Of a stretch of 35,345 nucleotides of DNA, positions 8,004 to 15,573 are shown one piece after another. The DNA is from Spirosoma sp. 48-14. GTDB lineage: Bacteria; Bacteroidota; Bacteroidia; Cytophagales; Spirosomataceae. A program made the translations under genes and the position numbers. The DNA lies in contig NZ_MKUD01000060.1 in NCBI RefSeq assembly GCF_001898575.1, positions 1 through 35,345 of the forward strand, given 5' to 3'. A model generated the notes under the pieces. That model made no database searches and had not been told where the DNA came from. It saw only the letters and a list, made by a program, of their open reading frames with translations. Positions within the stretch are counted from its first letter, which is position 1; each line of letters begins with the position of its first letter.

Positions 8004-8453
8004 ATGAAAAACACATGGTATGTATTGCTGCTCGGGGTGACAATCGCAGCCTGTTCGAAATCAAATGATCCCACGCCTGATGCGGGTAGTCAGGTAGCAG
8101 GAACCTATACGATGAGCTATGTCGAAGCCGACTCGGCAGGCGTCGTTTTGTATAAATACACGCTTCCGGCCACCAATACAGCGGGCACTCAAACCTTATC
8201 AGGCTTACTGACGGCTCGGCGTGACTCGGCCAATGCCGTCTTTCTGACTCAAACCATCAAATTAACGGGGCAAACTGACCAAACGAGCGTCATTGGTGAG
8301 ATCAGCCTGCGGTCAAATGGATCGGGATACGATATGTACCTGAGTAATCAAAAAATCGGGACGGCTGATGGCAAAACAATCAGTATTGACGATCAACAGA
8401 CAGACGCTACGACGGGTACAAAGTACAGGGACGTAATTACTGCGGCTAAATAG
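8004..8453 (+). CDS. Small lipoprotein, unknown function
   Basis: 149 residues. A lipoprotein signal peptide with lipobox TIAAC places the lipidated cysteine at residue 17. The mature part starts with a flexible SKSNDPTPD linker and is then a compact strand-rich domain of about 115 residues (GTYTMSYVEAD, VLYKYTLPAT, TLSGLLTARRDSANAVFLTQTIKL, GYDMYLSNQKIGTADGKTISID). The strand pattern and the G-T-Y opening look like the lipocalin-like domains often found after a lipobox in Bacteroidota, but I cannot assign the family firmly. No catalytic residues are apparent. It follows the terminator of the previous gene and is 44 bases ahead of the LytTR regulator gene, so the two may share a transcript. 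Confidence 0.75.
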   Translation: MKNTWYVLLLGVTIAACSKSNDPTPDAGSQVAGTYTMSYVEADSAGVVLYKYTLPATNTAGTQTLSGLLTARRDSANAVFLTQTIKLTGQTDQTSVIGEISLRSNGSGYDMYLSNQKIGTADGKTISIDDQQTDATTGTKYRDVITAAK

Positions 8454-8497
8454 GTTCGCTATTCATCCACCAAACGTGACTATTTCTCCCTTAGCCC

Positions 8498-9307
8498 ATG
8501 TTACAAGCGATTGCCTTAGATTCGGACACCAATGCGCTAGATCGACTGAATTCGTATTGTCAGCAACTGGATACGCTTGTCCTTACCCAAACGTTTACCG
8601 ATCCCTCCCAGGCTCGTCTTTATTTACGGCACCAACCCGTTGATTTGGTTTTGATGGATATTCAACTGCCCACTGAATCAGGTGTGGCGTTCTGGCAATC
8701 CATTCGAAAACAACGAAAAGGCCATAATGAGCTTGGTATACAGTCGTTGCCGATGGTCATATTTACGACATCAACCCGCGAATACGCCCTGGTTAGCTAT
8801 GAGTTGGAGGCTATTGACTATCTACTAAAACCGTTTGACTTTACCCGGTTTAGTCAGGCCGTTCAACGGGCCGTTACGTATCGAAACGGGCAACGAAACT
8901 CCTCTCCTCTACCAGCCTATCTGGCTGTGCGGGTTGATGCGGGATTAGTTCGGATAAAGCTCACTGATATTGCGTGGATTGAAGCGGTAAGCAACTACCT
9001 GAAAATTTACCTGTCGGACCAGCGATTCTTGCTCGTGCGCATGACGATGAAGGCTATTCTTCAAGAACTGCCTACCAATGACTTTATTCGTGTCCATCGC
9101 TCCTATATTATTCCCATTCACCGGGTACAGGCGGTGCACAATAAGCTCATTCGAATTGGCGAAAAACAAATCCCACTCAGTAGTAACTATGACGAAGAAT
9201 TTGTGTCGATTTTACGAACGTATCAGCCTTCGTCCCAGTTTTCGGCCCTTTCGTCACATAGACAATCGCCATTGCAACAGACTTATGGGATCGTCCGTAC
9301 TAGCTAG
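8498..9307 (+). CDS. Orphan LytTR-family response regulator
   Basis: 269 residues: receiver domain (about 1-130) plus a LytTR DNA-binding domain (about 145-245, with IKLTDIAWIEAVSNYLKIYL and the highly conserved FIRVHRSYIIPIHRV). The phospho-acceptor aspartate is present (LVLMDIQLP, D54), as are the Thr/Ser and Lys switch residues (IFTTS, LLKPFDF). The acidic pair that binds Mg2+ is ALDSD instead of the usual VDDE, so the second acidic residue is Ser9. A short insertion (KQRKGHNELGIQ) precedes beta-4, and there is a Ser/Gln-rich tail of about 25 residues. No histidine kinase lies beside it, unlike the three kinase-linked regulators further along. It may be driven by a distant kinase or act partly without phosphorylation. 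Confidence 0.92.
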   Translation: MLQAIALDSDTNALDRLNSYCQQLDTLVLTQTFTDPSQARLYLRHQPVDLVLMDIQLPTESGVAFWQSIRKQRKGHNELGIQSLPMVIFTTSTREYALVSYELEAIDYLLKPFDFTRFSQAVQRAVTYRNGQRNSSPLPAYLAVRVDAGLVRIKLTDIAWIEAVSNYLKIYLSDQRFLLVRMTMKAILQELPTNDFIRVHRSYIIPIHRVQAVHNKLIRIGEKQIPLSSNYDEEFVSILRTYQPSSQFSALSSHRQSPLQQTYGIVRTS

Positions 9308-9356
9308 AAAAGAAGGTTACCGCCAAATTTAGTAAAACAAACACAACTAATAGTCT

Positions 9357-9962
9357 ATGAAACATTTGCTTTTGGCCCTTACGACGGCCTTATTACTTAC
9401 AGGTATCATTGCAGCCTGCACGCAATCCAATGTAGACCCGACATCATCCACTCTAGCCAACGCCCGCATTGCCTCGGTCACTAGCTCCTCGGCCGTAAGC
9501 GGAACCTGCGTGAAAGGGAGTAGTGAAACCGTTGTCAGTGCGTCAAGTCTACCAGCCGCCGTGCTGACTTACCTGAGCACAACCTATCCAGGTTATACGT
9601 TGGTACAGGCTGAACAGGGGACAAATCTCAACGGTGGAGCGACATATTATGAAGTCAAGTTTACTTACAACGGTGCAACGAAAGAACTACACTTTGACAT
9701 GACGGGAGCCGTCGTGGCTGAGAGTGCTCGCGGAAAGGGTAAAGATAAAGGCGGGTCAGGCGGTAACTCGGAAGTAGTCATTACCGCTGATAAGTTACCA
9801 GCGGCAGCACTGACTTATTTGAGTACGAACTTTTCGGGTTATACACTAGTGCAGGCTGAACAAGGTACAAATAGTAGTGGAGCGACCTACTATGAAGTCA
9901 AGTTCACCTACAACGGTAAAACCAAAGAGATTCACTTTGATGCCAATGGCGCTTTGCTCTAG
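9357..9962 (+). CDS. Lipoprotein with two tandem PepSY-like repeats
   Basis: 201 residues with lipobox IIAAC (Cys21). After a Ser/Thr-rich linker come two near-identical domains of about 60 residues, at about 60-120 and 140-201, each running from SxLPAAxLTYLS through GYTLVQAEQGTN to TYYEVKFTYNG and a final HFDxxGAxx strand. The helix-plus-four-strand pattern matches the PepSY-like / beta-lactamase-inhibitor-like fold common in Bacteroidota periplasmic proteins, usually small inhibitor or binding modules. A charged Gly/Lys linker (RGKGKDKGGSGG) joins the two copies. The DNA copies differ mostly at third codon positions, so this is an old duplication under protein-level constraint. It sits 49 bases after the LytTR regulator gene and is followed by a strong terminator. 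Confidence 0.83.
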   Translation: MKHLLLALTTALLLTGIIAACTQSNVDPTSSTLANARIASVTSSSAVSGTCVKGSSETVVSASSLPAAVLTYLSTTYPGYTLVQAEQGTNLNGGATYYEVKFTYNGATKELHFDMTGAVVAESARGKGKDKGGSGGNSEVVITADKLPAAALTYLSTNFSGYTLVQAEQGTNSSGATYYEVKFTYNGKTKEIHFDANGALL

Positions 9963-10013
9963 CGGGCAGTTTTTTCATACGTTCGGTTTTGTTTAGGAAT
10001 TAGGTATCGCTAG

Positions 10014-10045
10014 AAACGCCAGGTCGCTTGATCTGGCGTTTTTTT
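10014..10045 (+). terminator. Rho-independent terminator
   Basis: A 12-position stem, AAACGCCAGGTC (10014-10025) with GATCTGGCGTTT (10030-10041), has one G-T wobble and a GCTT tetraloop. It runs straight into a T-tract (10039-10045). It is 51 bases after the stop codon of the PepSY-like lipoprotein gene and looks like a textbook intrinsic terminator. Confidence 0.9.
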
Positions 10046-10126
10046 AAATAGACATCTTACTATATTGAAAATTAGGTAGTTACAATCCCATACATCTACG
10101 TGTCTTTTGTTACTAACCAATCGCTT

Positions 10127-10426
10127 ATGACTACGTTCACCCACCTTTGCCGATACATAAACCAGCAATTTACCTTACCCGTTGCCGGAATCAAATTGTC
10201 TCACCGCTTGCAAAAAGATTTAAGGCTGAACGAAATTGAAGTAACGGAAGTTGTCGTTTTCCTGGAATTATTGTTCGGGTTGACCTTACCTGATGAAGCG
10301 CTAACAACGTCTCTTTCAGTGGGACAATTGTGTAAACTCATTGAGCAACATCCAGCAAAAGAACAAGGCGACTCGGCCTTTCTGATTTATCGAAATCCCC
10401 GGCAGGTATTCTCCAGAGCCAGTTAA
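10127..10426 (+). CDS. Acyl-carrier-protein-like protein lacking the phosphopantetheine serine
   Basis: 99 residues from the ATG at 10127 (a GTG at 10100 in frame would add nine). The layout follows ACP closely: helix 1, then LQKDLRLNEIEVTEVVVFLE and FGLTLPDEALTTSLSVGQL, matching the ACP landmarks F-x-D-D-L-G-x-D-S-L, 'EEFGIEIPDE' and 'TVGD'. At the D-S-L position, where ACP carries the 4'-phosphopantetheine serine, this protein reads N-E-I, so it cannot be modified in the usual way. It may be a non-acylated structural relative that uses the ACP-type helix-2 surface to bind a partner. A second protein of the same kind is encoded 49 bases downstream, and then a phosphatase lipoprotein. The ACP relationship is my alignment by eye. 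Confidence 0.72.
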   Translation: MTTFTHLCRYINQQFTLPVAGIKLSHRLQKDLRLNEIEVTEVVVFLELLFGLTLPDEALTTSLSVGQLCKLIEQHPAKEQGDSAFLIYRNPRQVFSRAS

Positions 10427-10475
10427 TGGGGTATTCGCGCCTACTAAAATCCAGTTCTATGGCTTTCCTAAGAAG

Positions 10476-10880
10476 ATGGTTTTCAGTCTATCGGTTCTTC
10501 AGCAGTATCTGTTAACCAAGCATGGCATTCTCCCGGAACGTGTGGGTTGGCACACGCAGTTCGGGCACGATTTAGGGTTGAACCAATCCGATATTCAGTG
10601 CCTAGTGGAAGAGATCATACAGCTCATGAACGGAGCGATTTACGTGGATACAGATCATCATCTCAACGAAGTTTTGGATTTGGCGATGTATGTTCTGCTT
10701 CGATCCAATCAAGAACTCACGCGCTTGCCAGACTCCGATCTAACCTTTTCCGCTTATTTGTCCAAACTCCCCAGTTCAGCAACTTCAGATTGTTTTAAGT
10801 TTTCCCCTTTAGCTTGCCATACAGGAACGTGTAGAAACTGCTTTTCAACTAAAAAATCGGACGGTGAGTATGGAACGTAA
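10476..10880 (+). CDS. Second ACP-like protein without the serine, with a Cys-rich tail
   Basis: 134 residues. Residues about 5-75 follow the ACP pattern: helix LSVLQQYLLTKHG, then TQFGHDLGLNQSDIQCLVEEI, aligning with ACP F-x-D-D-L-G-x-D-S-L-D. The serine position is Gln (N-Q-S-D), with a Ser only one place later. The expected acidic 'PDE' region is replaced by IYVDTDHHLNEVLDLAMYVLL. The last 35 residues form a separate tail with four cysteines spaced C-x7-C-x4-C-x2-C, and histidine/lysine residues that could bind a metal or form disulfides. It follows the first ACP-like gene by 49 bases and overlaps the phosphatase gene, so the three look like one transcript. The function is not known to me. 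Confidence 0.65.
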   Translation: MVFSLSVLQQYLLTKHGILPERVGWHTQFGHDLGLNQSDIQCLVEEIIQLMNGAIYVDTDHHLNEVLDLAMYVLLRSNQELTRLPDSDLTFSAYLSKLPSSATSDCFKFSPLACHTGTCRNCFSTKKSDGEYGT

Positions 10881-11865
10881 TGCTGTATCTCAAGCAATTG
10901 GCCTGCTTTTGTTTATTGTCTTAATCAGTAGTTTAGGCATCCATGGATGCCAACCAGTTATTTCGGTGCCCAGGGCAAACTCAACCCCAAAGGGCTTACC
11001 GATCAAAGAACTCTCTAATAGTTTGACGTTTTTTGCGATGGGTGACTGGGGAGTCTACGGCCAGTTACACCAGCAATTGGTAGCCAACCAGATGGAAACC
11101 TACGCAGCGGAATTGGCCCCCACATTCCTCATTTTGGCCGGTGATAATTTTTACCCGGCAGGGGTTAGCAGTAATACAGATCTCCAGTGGAAGGTGTCCT
11201 TTGAGAACGTCTATACCGGTCCGCACCTACCGTCCTCATTCTACATAGCACTGGGGAATCACGACTATCAGGAGAGTGTCCAGGCGCAGATTGACTACGG
11301 CCGTCAACATACTCGCTGGTTTATGCCTTCCCGGTATTATACGCAACGGATAGCCATCAACAAGCAGAGTGCGCTGCGGCTAATCGTCATTGATACCAAT
11401 CCATTTGTTCAGGAATACCGGGCTAATACAGCAACCTTTCCCGACATCTTGCAGGATACGGGAAAGCAGGTAAAATGGATTGATAGTGTACTGGCCAATG
11501 CCTCAGAACCTTGGAAAATCGTAGTCGGTCACCATCCTTTGTATTCCGTGGGGGGCGATCATGGCAACCAACCCGAATTACTACAACAACTTGGACCGCT
11601 GTTAAAGAAATACGGCGTTCAATTGTATTTGTGTGGCCACTCTCATACGCTCCAGCATTTGGCGCCAGTAGGTCAGACAGACTTTATTATATCTGGGGGA
11701 GGTGGAGCTCCTTTAGGACCGATCGCCGATTCAACAAAGGCCCAGTTTGCTCGGTCGAGTGGTGGCTTTTCCGTCTTTTCGCTGAATACAGACAGTTTAC
11801 GCATGGGCTTTATCGATACCAACGGAAAACTACTTTACCGTTGGCAACGAGGCAGAACTCGGTAA
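10870..11865 (+). CDS. Purple-acid-phosphatase-like (TRAP-type) metallophosphoesterase, probable lipoprotein
   Basis: 331 residues from ATG 10870 (a GTG at 10864 is an alternative). A hydrophobic leader ends in GIHGC, a plausible lipobox with Cys27. The metal-site motifs of the tartrate-resistant/purple acid phosphatase group are all present in order: GDWG (D59), GDNFYPAGV (D92 and the Tyr that colours the enzyme), GNHDY (N130, H131), VVGHHPLYS (H221) and CGHSHTLQH (H257, H259). The enzyme would hydrolyse phosphate monoesters in the periplasm or at the outer membrane with a two-metal centre. Its start overlaps the ACP-like gene by 11 bases, giving translational coupling. It faces the ABC permease gene, leaving an 18-base gap. 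It is more similar in motif style to animal TRAP than to the other two phosphoesterases in the window. Confidence 0.9.
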   Translation: MERNAVSQAIGLLLFIVLISSLGIHGCQPVISVPRANSTPKGLPIKELSNSLTFFAMGDWGVYGQLHQQLVANQMETYAAELAPTFLILAGDNFYPAGVSSNTDLQWKVSFENVYTGPHLPSSFYIALGNHDYQESVQAQIDYGRQHTRWFMPSRYYTQRIAINKQSALRLIVIDTNPFVQEYRANTATFPDILQDTGKQVKWIDSVLANASEPWKIVVGHHPLYSVGGDHGNQPELLQQLGPLLKKYGVQLYLCGHSHTLQHLAPVGQTDFIISGGGGAPLGPIADSTKAQFARSSGGFSVFSLNTDSLRMGFIDTNGKLLYRWQRGRTR

Positions 11866-11883
11866 ACTCAACCTCTCGTAGCG

Positions 11884-12666
11884 TCAATCAATATCCCGGC
11901 GATACGTTGCCAGAAATCCGCCAATTGCCACTACTGCAAACGTGAGTAACCCAGCCCACACGTAGCCGTTAGTCCAATTGGTTGCATTCGCCTGATCGCG
12001 GATAGCGAGATACACCCAGAGGTAAGGCGATACGTAGCTGTAGGCCCAGGATTTGACAACAATACCAATCACGCTGACGAACACGCCAAAAGCGGCTGGA
12101 ATAATAAAATTGCGATACCGAAAACTTAGGTAAAACTGGATGGCTGTCATCCCGAGACCAATCAGGAACGTTTTCACTACGTTTCGCACCAAAAACCAAC
12201 TGTCCGTTGACGGATCGATGCCTAATTCCGGTTTCAGCCAATAGAGCAGCCAACCTGCTAACTCCGTACAAAGAATCAATCCCAATGTGCTAATAAGAAA
12301 TAAGCCCACAAAAAAGAACAGCTTACTGAAATAGATGCTCCATTTGGGGAGAGGTAAACTGTAAATATGTTTCCAGGCGTTGGCCTGATGTTCCAGCGCC
12401 GTGACTAGGGCCGACTGCAAACTGATATACATCGGCAACATCAGCATCGTCCACATCACTAGCATATGGAAGATAAAATGTTGCCAGGGCGTGTGCGATT
12501 GTCTTACCCGGAGAATATCATCTCCATTTACCGCATAGGCCGTTATGTCCAGCCCTGCCGTCAATAGAGGCACAGCCAGCGCAAGCCAGAAAACCAGTGT
12601 ATGTCGGGCTTTACGCTGTTCTACCTCTACCCCACGAATTAAATAGCCAACTGAAGCATCTATCAT
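11884..12666 (-). CDS. ABC-2-type transporter permease
   Basis: 260 residues with about six membrane helices. They include TLVFWLALAVPLLTAGLDI, FHMLVMWTMLMLPMYI, FFFVGLFLISTLGLILC, FLIGLGMTAIQFYLSF, IIPAAFGVFVSVIGIVV and VWAGLLTFAVVAIGGFLA. Between helices 2 and 3 is a cytoplasmic stretch, LEHQANAWKHIYSLPLPKWSIYFSKL, typical of permeases in the ABC-2 lantibiotic-immunity/antibiotic-resistance group, with the 'P..R/K....K' element before the helix. It overlaps the ATPase gene by four bases (ATGA), so both subunits are made together. It probably exports or expels a peptide, lipid or drug. The divergent LytS/LytTR pair upstream is a likely regulator. Confidence 0.86.
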   Translation of the reverse strand: MIDASVGYLIRGVEVEQRKARHTLVFWLALAVPLLTAGLDITAYAVNGDDILRVRQSHTPWQHFIFHMLVMWTMLMLPMYISLQSALVTALEHQANAWKHIYSLPLPKWSIYFSKLFFFVGLFLISTLGLILCTELAGWLLYWLKPELGIDPSTDSWFLVRNVVKTFLIGLGMTAIQFYLSFRYRNFIIPAAFGVFVSVIGIVVKSWAYSYVSPYLWVYLAIRDQANATNWTNGYVWAGLLTFAVVAIGGFLATYRRDID

Positions 12667-13574
12667 TTTTTTGCATTGGTTAAGTTTAAAAATAAATCTT
12701 CCAAGTTATTCCGCTGGGTCTGTAGACCATATACGTCGATGCCTTGTCCGACCAGGAGTTGATTGATTCGGGCCAGCTGACTAGGCTCATCAACCCTTAA
12801 TTCTACTCGTCTGGATGCTGTTTGCTGAGCCGTATAGGCTGCGCTCGCTAGCAAGGTAATCGCTCGCTCAGGTTCAGACGTTTGGATGACGACGTGGGAT
12901 GGATGCACCTGTTGAAGCTCTTCTGTCGTTCCCTGAAACAGCAGACGACCTTGGTTAATGATAGCCAGATGGGTCACTATTTTTTCGATTTCGCTCAGCA
13001 GGTGCGATGAAACAAAAATCGTTTTACCCTCGTCCCGGTTGAGCCGTAACAGCAGGTCCCTCATATCGCGTATTCCAGCGGGATCGAGACCATTGGTGGG
13101 TTCATCTAAAATCAACAGTTCTGGATTATTCAGCAGACTCATCGCTAGACTTAACCGCTGTTTCATGCCCAGTGAGTATTCCCGTACTGCCCGGTGTGCA
13201 TCCGCCGTAAGCTGAACAATGTCCAATACCTCATCAATGCGCCTTGATGGAACCTGAAGCAGCAGCCGGGTCAAATTCAGGTTGGCATATCCTGACAGGT
13301 GAGGATACAAGGAAGGTGATTCAATCAGCGCTCCAACTCGCCGGAGAATCGACAGCCGATGATCGTTGATGGGCTTGCTAAATACAGAAATGTTGTTTTC
13401 AGGAGAGCGAATTAGCCCGAGCAAGAGTCGGATTGTCGTGGTTTTTCCCGAGCCATTCGGTCCCAGAAAACCGAAAATACTGCCCTTCGGCACTATTAAC
13501 GATACGTCATTAAGCACAGAACGATTGCCAAATGAATAGCTAAGGTGAAGCGTTTGAATGATGGATGTCAACAT
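12663..13574 (-). CDS. ABC transporter ATP-binding protein
   Basis: 303 residues, the ATPase of the exporter. It has Walker A GPNGSGKTT (residues 38-46), the signature YSLGMKQRLSL, Walker B LLILDEPTNGLDP, and the switch histidine in IFVSSHLLSEI. After the core (about 1-215) there is a C-terminal domain of about 85 residues (SHVVIQTSEPERAITLLA to LEDLFLNLT), the type found in the drug/bacitracin-resistance group of ABC-2 ATPases. It hydrolyses ATP to drive the permease encoded next, with which it overlaps by four bases. The start codon is 205 bases from the divergent kinase gene, and the gap contains LytTR-type half-sites. Confidence 0.95.
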   Translation of the reverse strand: MLTSIIQTLHLSYSFGNRSVLNDVSLIVPKGSIFGFLGPNGSGKTTTIRLLLGLIRSPENNISVFSKPINDHRLSILRRVGALIESPSLYPHLSGYANLNLTRLLLQVPSRRIDEVLDIVQLTADAHRAVREYSLGMKQRLSLAMSLLNNPELLILDEPTNGLDPAGIRDMRDLLLRLNRDEGKTIFVSSHLLSEIEKIVTHLAIINQGRLLFQGTTEELQQVHPSHVVIQTSEPERAITLLASAAYTAQQTASRRVELRVDEPSQLARINQLLVGQGIDVYGLQTQRNNLEDLFLNLTNAKK

Positions 13575-13681
13575 GGTTCTCGCTGGTTTCGGCTCAAAAC
13601 AATCCGATCATTTCCAGATGAAAAAAGGAATTTGGCCAATAGGTAAAACGCATCGACCAACTCCCAATCTGCCTCGTTTAA

Positions 13682-13732
13682 AAAGTTCGTCGATAAAAAA
13701 AGCCAGTTAAGCGATAAAAAGTAACGGTCAAG
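13682..13732. promoter_or_regulatory. LytTR-type operator: three half-sites at 21-bp period
   Basis: Three 9-base elements lie head to tail with exactly 12 bases between them: AAAGTTCGT (13682-13690), CCAGTTAAG (13703-13711) and ACGGTCAAG (13724-13732). The known LytTR-domain site is [TA][AC][CA]GTTN[AG][TG], in direct repeats spaced 12-13 bases. The first element fits at 9 of 9 positions, the second at 8, the third at 7. The spacers of the first two also match (CGATAAAAA). The block lies 48 bases before the kinase gene at 13780 and about 110 bases from the divergent ABC gene, so it could control both. Confidence 0.65.
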
Positions 13733-13779
13733 GGTAAACGTATCCGACCTTAAAAGAGAATTACTAAACTCGTACTCAA

Positions 13780-14814
13780 ATGGCTATTCTTTTTCCAAAC
13801 GACCGTTTCAAAGGACTACTGCACTATGGCCTGCCGATGCTACATGGCCTGGGTTGGTTGTTCTACGTCAGTATGGTTCTCTATGTCGTCATACCACGGG
13901 TGAGTTTTCCTTTTTTTGTCGCGTATCACGGCTGTTACCTGCTAAGCCAGGCTATTGCTTTCTACGCAGCTTACCTCTACACAGTCCCCCAGTTGCTGGC
14001 CAGGCAAAAATTTATTCCCTTTTGGTTAGTTACCTTACTACTGCTGGTTGGACTGTCGGCCCTAACGGTGCTTTTTTACAATTGGATGAGTCACCAAACG
14101 TCAAGTACTGAATTTCAGGCTGCTCCCCTCACGTTCCAAAAACGAACACCAGCCCGACTGTTAGGCTTAGTAATCGTGACGGGCTTAGCCCTGTTCAGTC
14201 GGCTTGGTATTGATTGGATTACTAACAGACAGCAACAGACAGAGCGCGAAAAAGATAACCTCCAAATCGAACTGGCCTTTCTAAAAGCGCAACTCAATCC
14301 GCATTTCTTGCTGAATACACTCAATAGCCTGTATGCTCTCGCCTTAAAGCAGTCCCCTCAAACACCTGAGGTGATTATGAAACTCTCGCAGTTGATGCGG
14401 TATTTACTGTATGAAACAACTGATGAACGAGTCCCCTTAACAAAAGAACTGGAGGCTATTCAGCACTATATCGATTTACAGGAGCTGCGCTTATCAGCCC
14501 CGAAGGCCGTTTTAAAGGCGTCAAGAGGGCCCATAGAAACCACCCAGCTTGCGCCATTTCTCCTGCTGCTCCTGGTCGAAAATATGTTTAAGCATGGCCG
14601 ATTGCCGATGGACATTGAGTTAGTAGTGACCGATCACATGTTGCATTTTCAGACCCGAAACCGCATGCGCGATCCTTCCCTTACTGATTCGGTAGGCGGT
14701 ATCGGTTTGACCAATTTACGCCGACGGCTTGCTTTATTGTATCCGTCCCGGCACGAATTAGTCTGTACCTCGCAAAATGGTTTTTTTCACGTATCGTTAA
14801 CGTTTAACTGGTAA
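13780..14814 (+). CDS. LytS-type sensor histidine kinase (pair 1)
   Basis: 344 residues. The N-terminal 145 residues hold about four membrane helices (HGLGWLFYVSMVLYVVI, FFVAYHGCYLLSQAIAFYAAYLY, FWLVTLLLLVGLSALTVLFY, LLGLVIVTGLALFSRLGI) with short loops, so the signal is probably sensed within or close to the membrane. A coiled-coil-like linker leads to the His-kinase core: LKAQLNPHFLLNTLNSLY carries the phospho-histidine (H175). LLLLLVENMFKHG is the N box and GGIGLTNLRRRLALLYP the G box. The response regulator gene starts 12 bases after the stop. The pair is divergent from an ABC-2 exporter, with the 21-bp LytTR-type repeat between them, which suggests that it controls the exporter. Confidence 0.92.
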   Translation: MAILFPNDRFKGLLHYGLPMLHGLGWLFYVSMVLYVVIPRVSFPFFVAYHGCYLLSQAIAFYAAYLYTVPQLLARQKFIPFWLVTLLLLVGLSALTVLFYNWMSHQTSSTEFQAAPLTFQKRTPARLLGLVIVTGLALFSRLGIDWITNRQQQTEREKDNLQIELAFLKAQLNPHFLLNTLNSLYALALKQSPQTPEVIMKLSQLMRYLLYETTDERVPLTKELEAIQHYIDLQELRLSAPKAVLKASRGPIETTQLAPFLLLLLVENMFKHGRLPMDIELVVTDHMLHFQTRNRMRDPSLTDSVGGIGLTNLRRRLALLYPSRHELVCTSQNGFFHVSLTFNW

Positions 14815-14826
14815 TCTTAGAAACGT

Positions 14827-15537
14827 ATGATCCGATGCATTGCCGTCGACGATGAAGTGCTAGCGCTGGAAGTCATCGAGAACTATGTTGAAAAATTACC
14901 GGACCTGGAGTTGATACGAACCTGCCAAAGTGCCTTGAGTGCGCTCCAATTATTGACGCAAACCCCTATCGATCTGATGTTTTTAGATATCAACATGCCG
15001 GACTTAACGGGGCTACAACTTTTGCGTACCCTAAAAGACCCACCCGCTGTGATTCTGACAACGGCGTATCCGCAATATGCTTTGGAAGGCTTCGAACTGG
15101 ATGTTGTCGATTACCTGATTAAGCCGATTCCATTTGACCGCTTTGTCAAAGCCGTTCAGCGGGTAAGCAACCGCCTGCAAAATGCTGAGCCTGTAGCCGA
15201 TAAGGCCATCGAAACAGCGTCGGTGGATGAGCCGGAATACATCTTTATCAAAACGGAATACAAAACTGTTCGAATCGATGTGAAGGACATTATTTATCTG
15301 GAGGGGATGAAAGACTACGTACGCATTCACACCAGCCAAACCTGGCTAATGACGCTTTTGTCCTTAAGTAAGCTGCTGGAAAAATTACCTGCCCGTCAGT
15401 TTGTTCGAGTCCACCGATCCTACATTGTCGCGGTAAGTCGAATCGATAGCCTCGAACGTAACCGAATCCGCATCGGTCAGGTGCAACTTCCCATTGGCGA
15501 GTTATACCGGGACGAATTAATGAAACGAATTGGTTAA
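14827..15537 (+). CDS. LytTR response regulator (pair 1)
   Basis: 236 residues. The receiver domain has the acidic pair in IAVDDE (D8, D9), the phospho-acceptor D54 in MFLDINMP, the Thr in ILTTAYPQYALEGFELDVVDYLIKP, and the switch lysine. The LytTR domain (about 135-236) shows FIKTEYKTVRIDVKDIIYLEGMKDYVRIH and FVRVHRSYIVAVSRI. It would bind direct-repeat sites such as those at 13682-13732. It follows the kinase gene by 12 bases, so the two are co-translated. Downstream it faces the protease gene with a 36-base gap that contains a weak hairpin and T-run. Confidence 0.95.
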   Translation: MIRCIAVDDEVLALEVIENYVEKLPDLELIRTCQSALSALQLLTQTPIDLMFLDINMPDLTGLQLLRTLKDPPAVILTTAYPQYALEGFELDVVDYLIKPIPFDRFVKAVQRVSNRLQNAEPVADKAIETASVDEPEYIFIKTEYKTVRIDVKDIIYLEGMKDYVRIHTSQTWLMTLLSLSKLLEKLPARQFVRVHRSYIVAVSRIDSLERNRIRIGQVQLPIGELYRDELMKRIG

Positions 15538-15545
15538 GGCATTCT

Positions 15546-15567
15546 GCTCCTAACAGAGAGCTTTTTT
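15546..15567 (+). terminator. Weak hairpin with T-run after regulator gene
   Basis: GCTC (15546-15549) can pair with GAGC (15558-15561), followed at once by six T bases. The stem is only four base pairs, so this is a weak terminator at best, but it sits in the right place after the stop codon at 15537. Confidence 0.35.
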
Positions 15568-15573
15568 GATAGT

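Noticed and set aside
13618..13710. A 30-codon plus-strand frame encoding a strongly basic peptide (eight Lys/Arg, no acidic residues) between the ABC exporter and kinase pair 1, which could be a signal peptide precursor.
   Set aside because: It has no ribosome-binding signal and no leader or cleavage motif. Its 3' end lies inside the 21-bp LytTR repeat, whose A-rich spacers account for the lysines.
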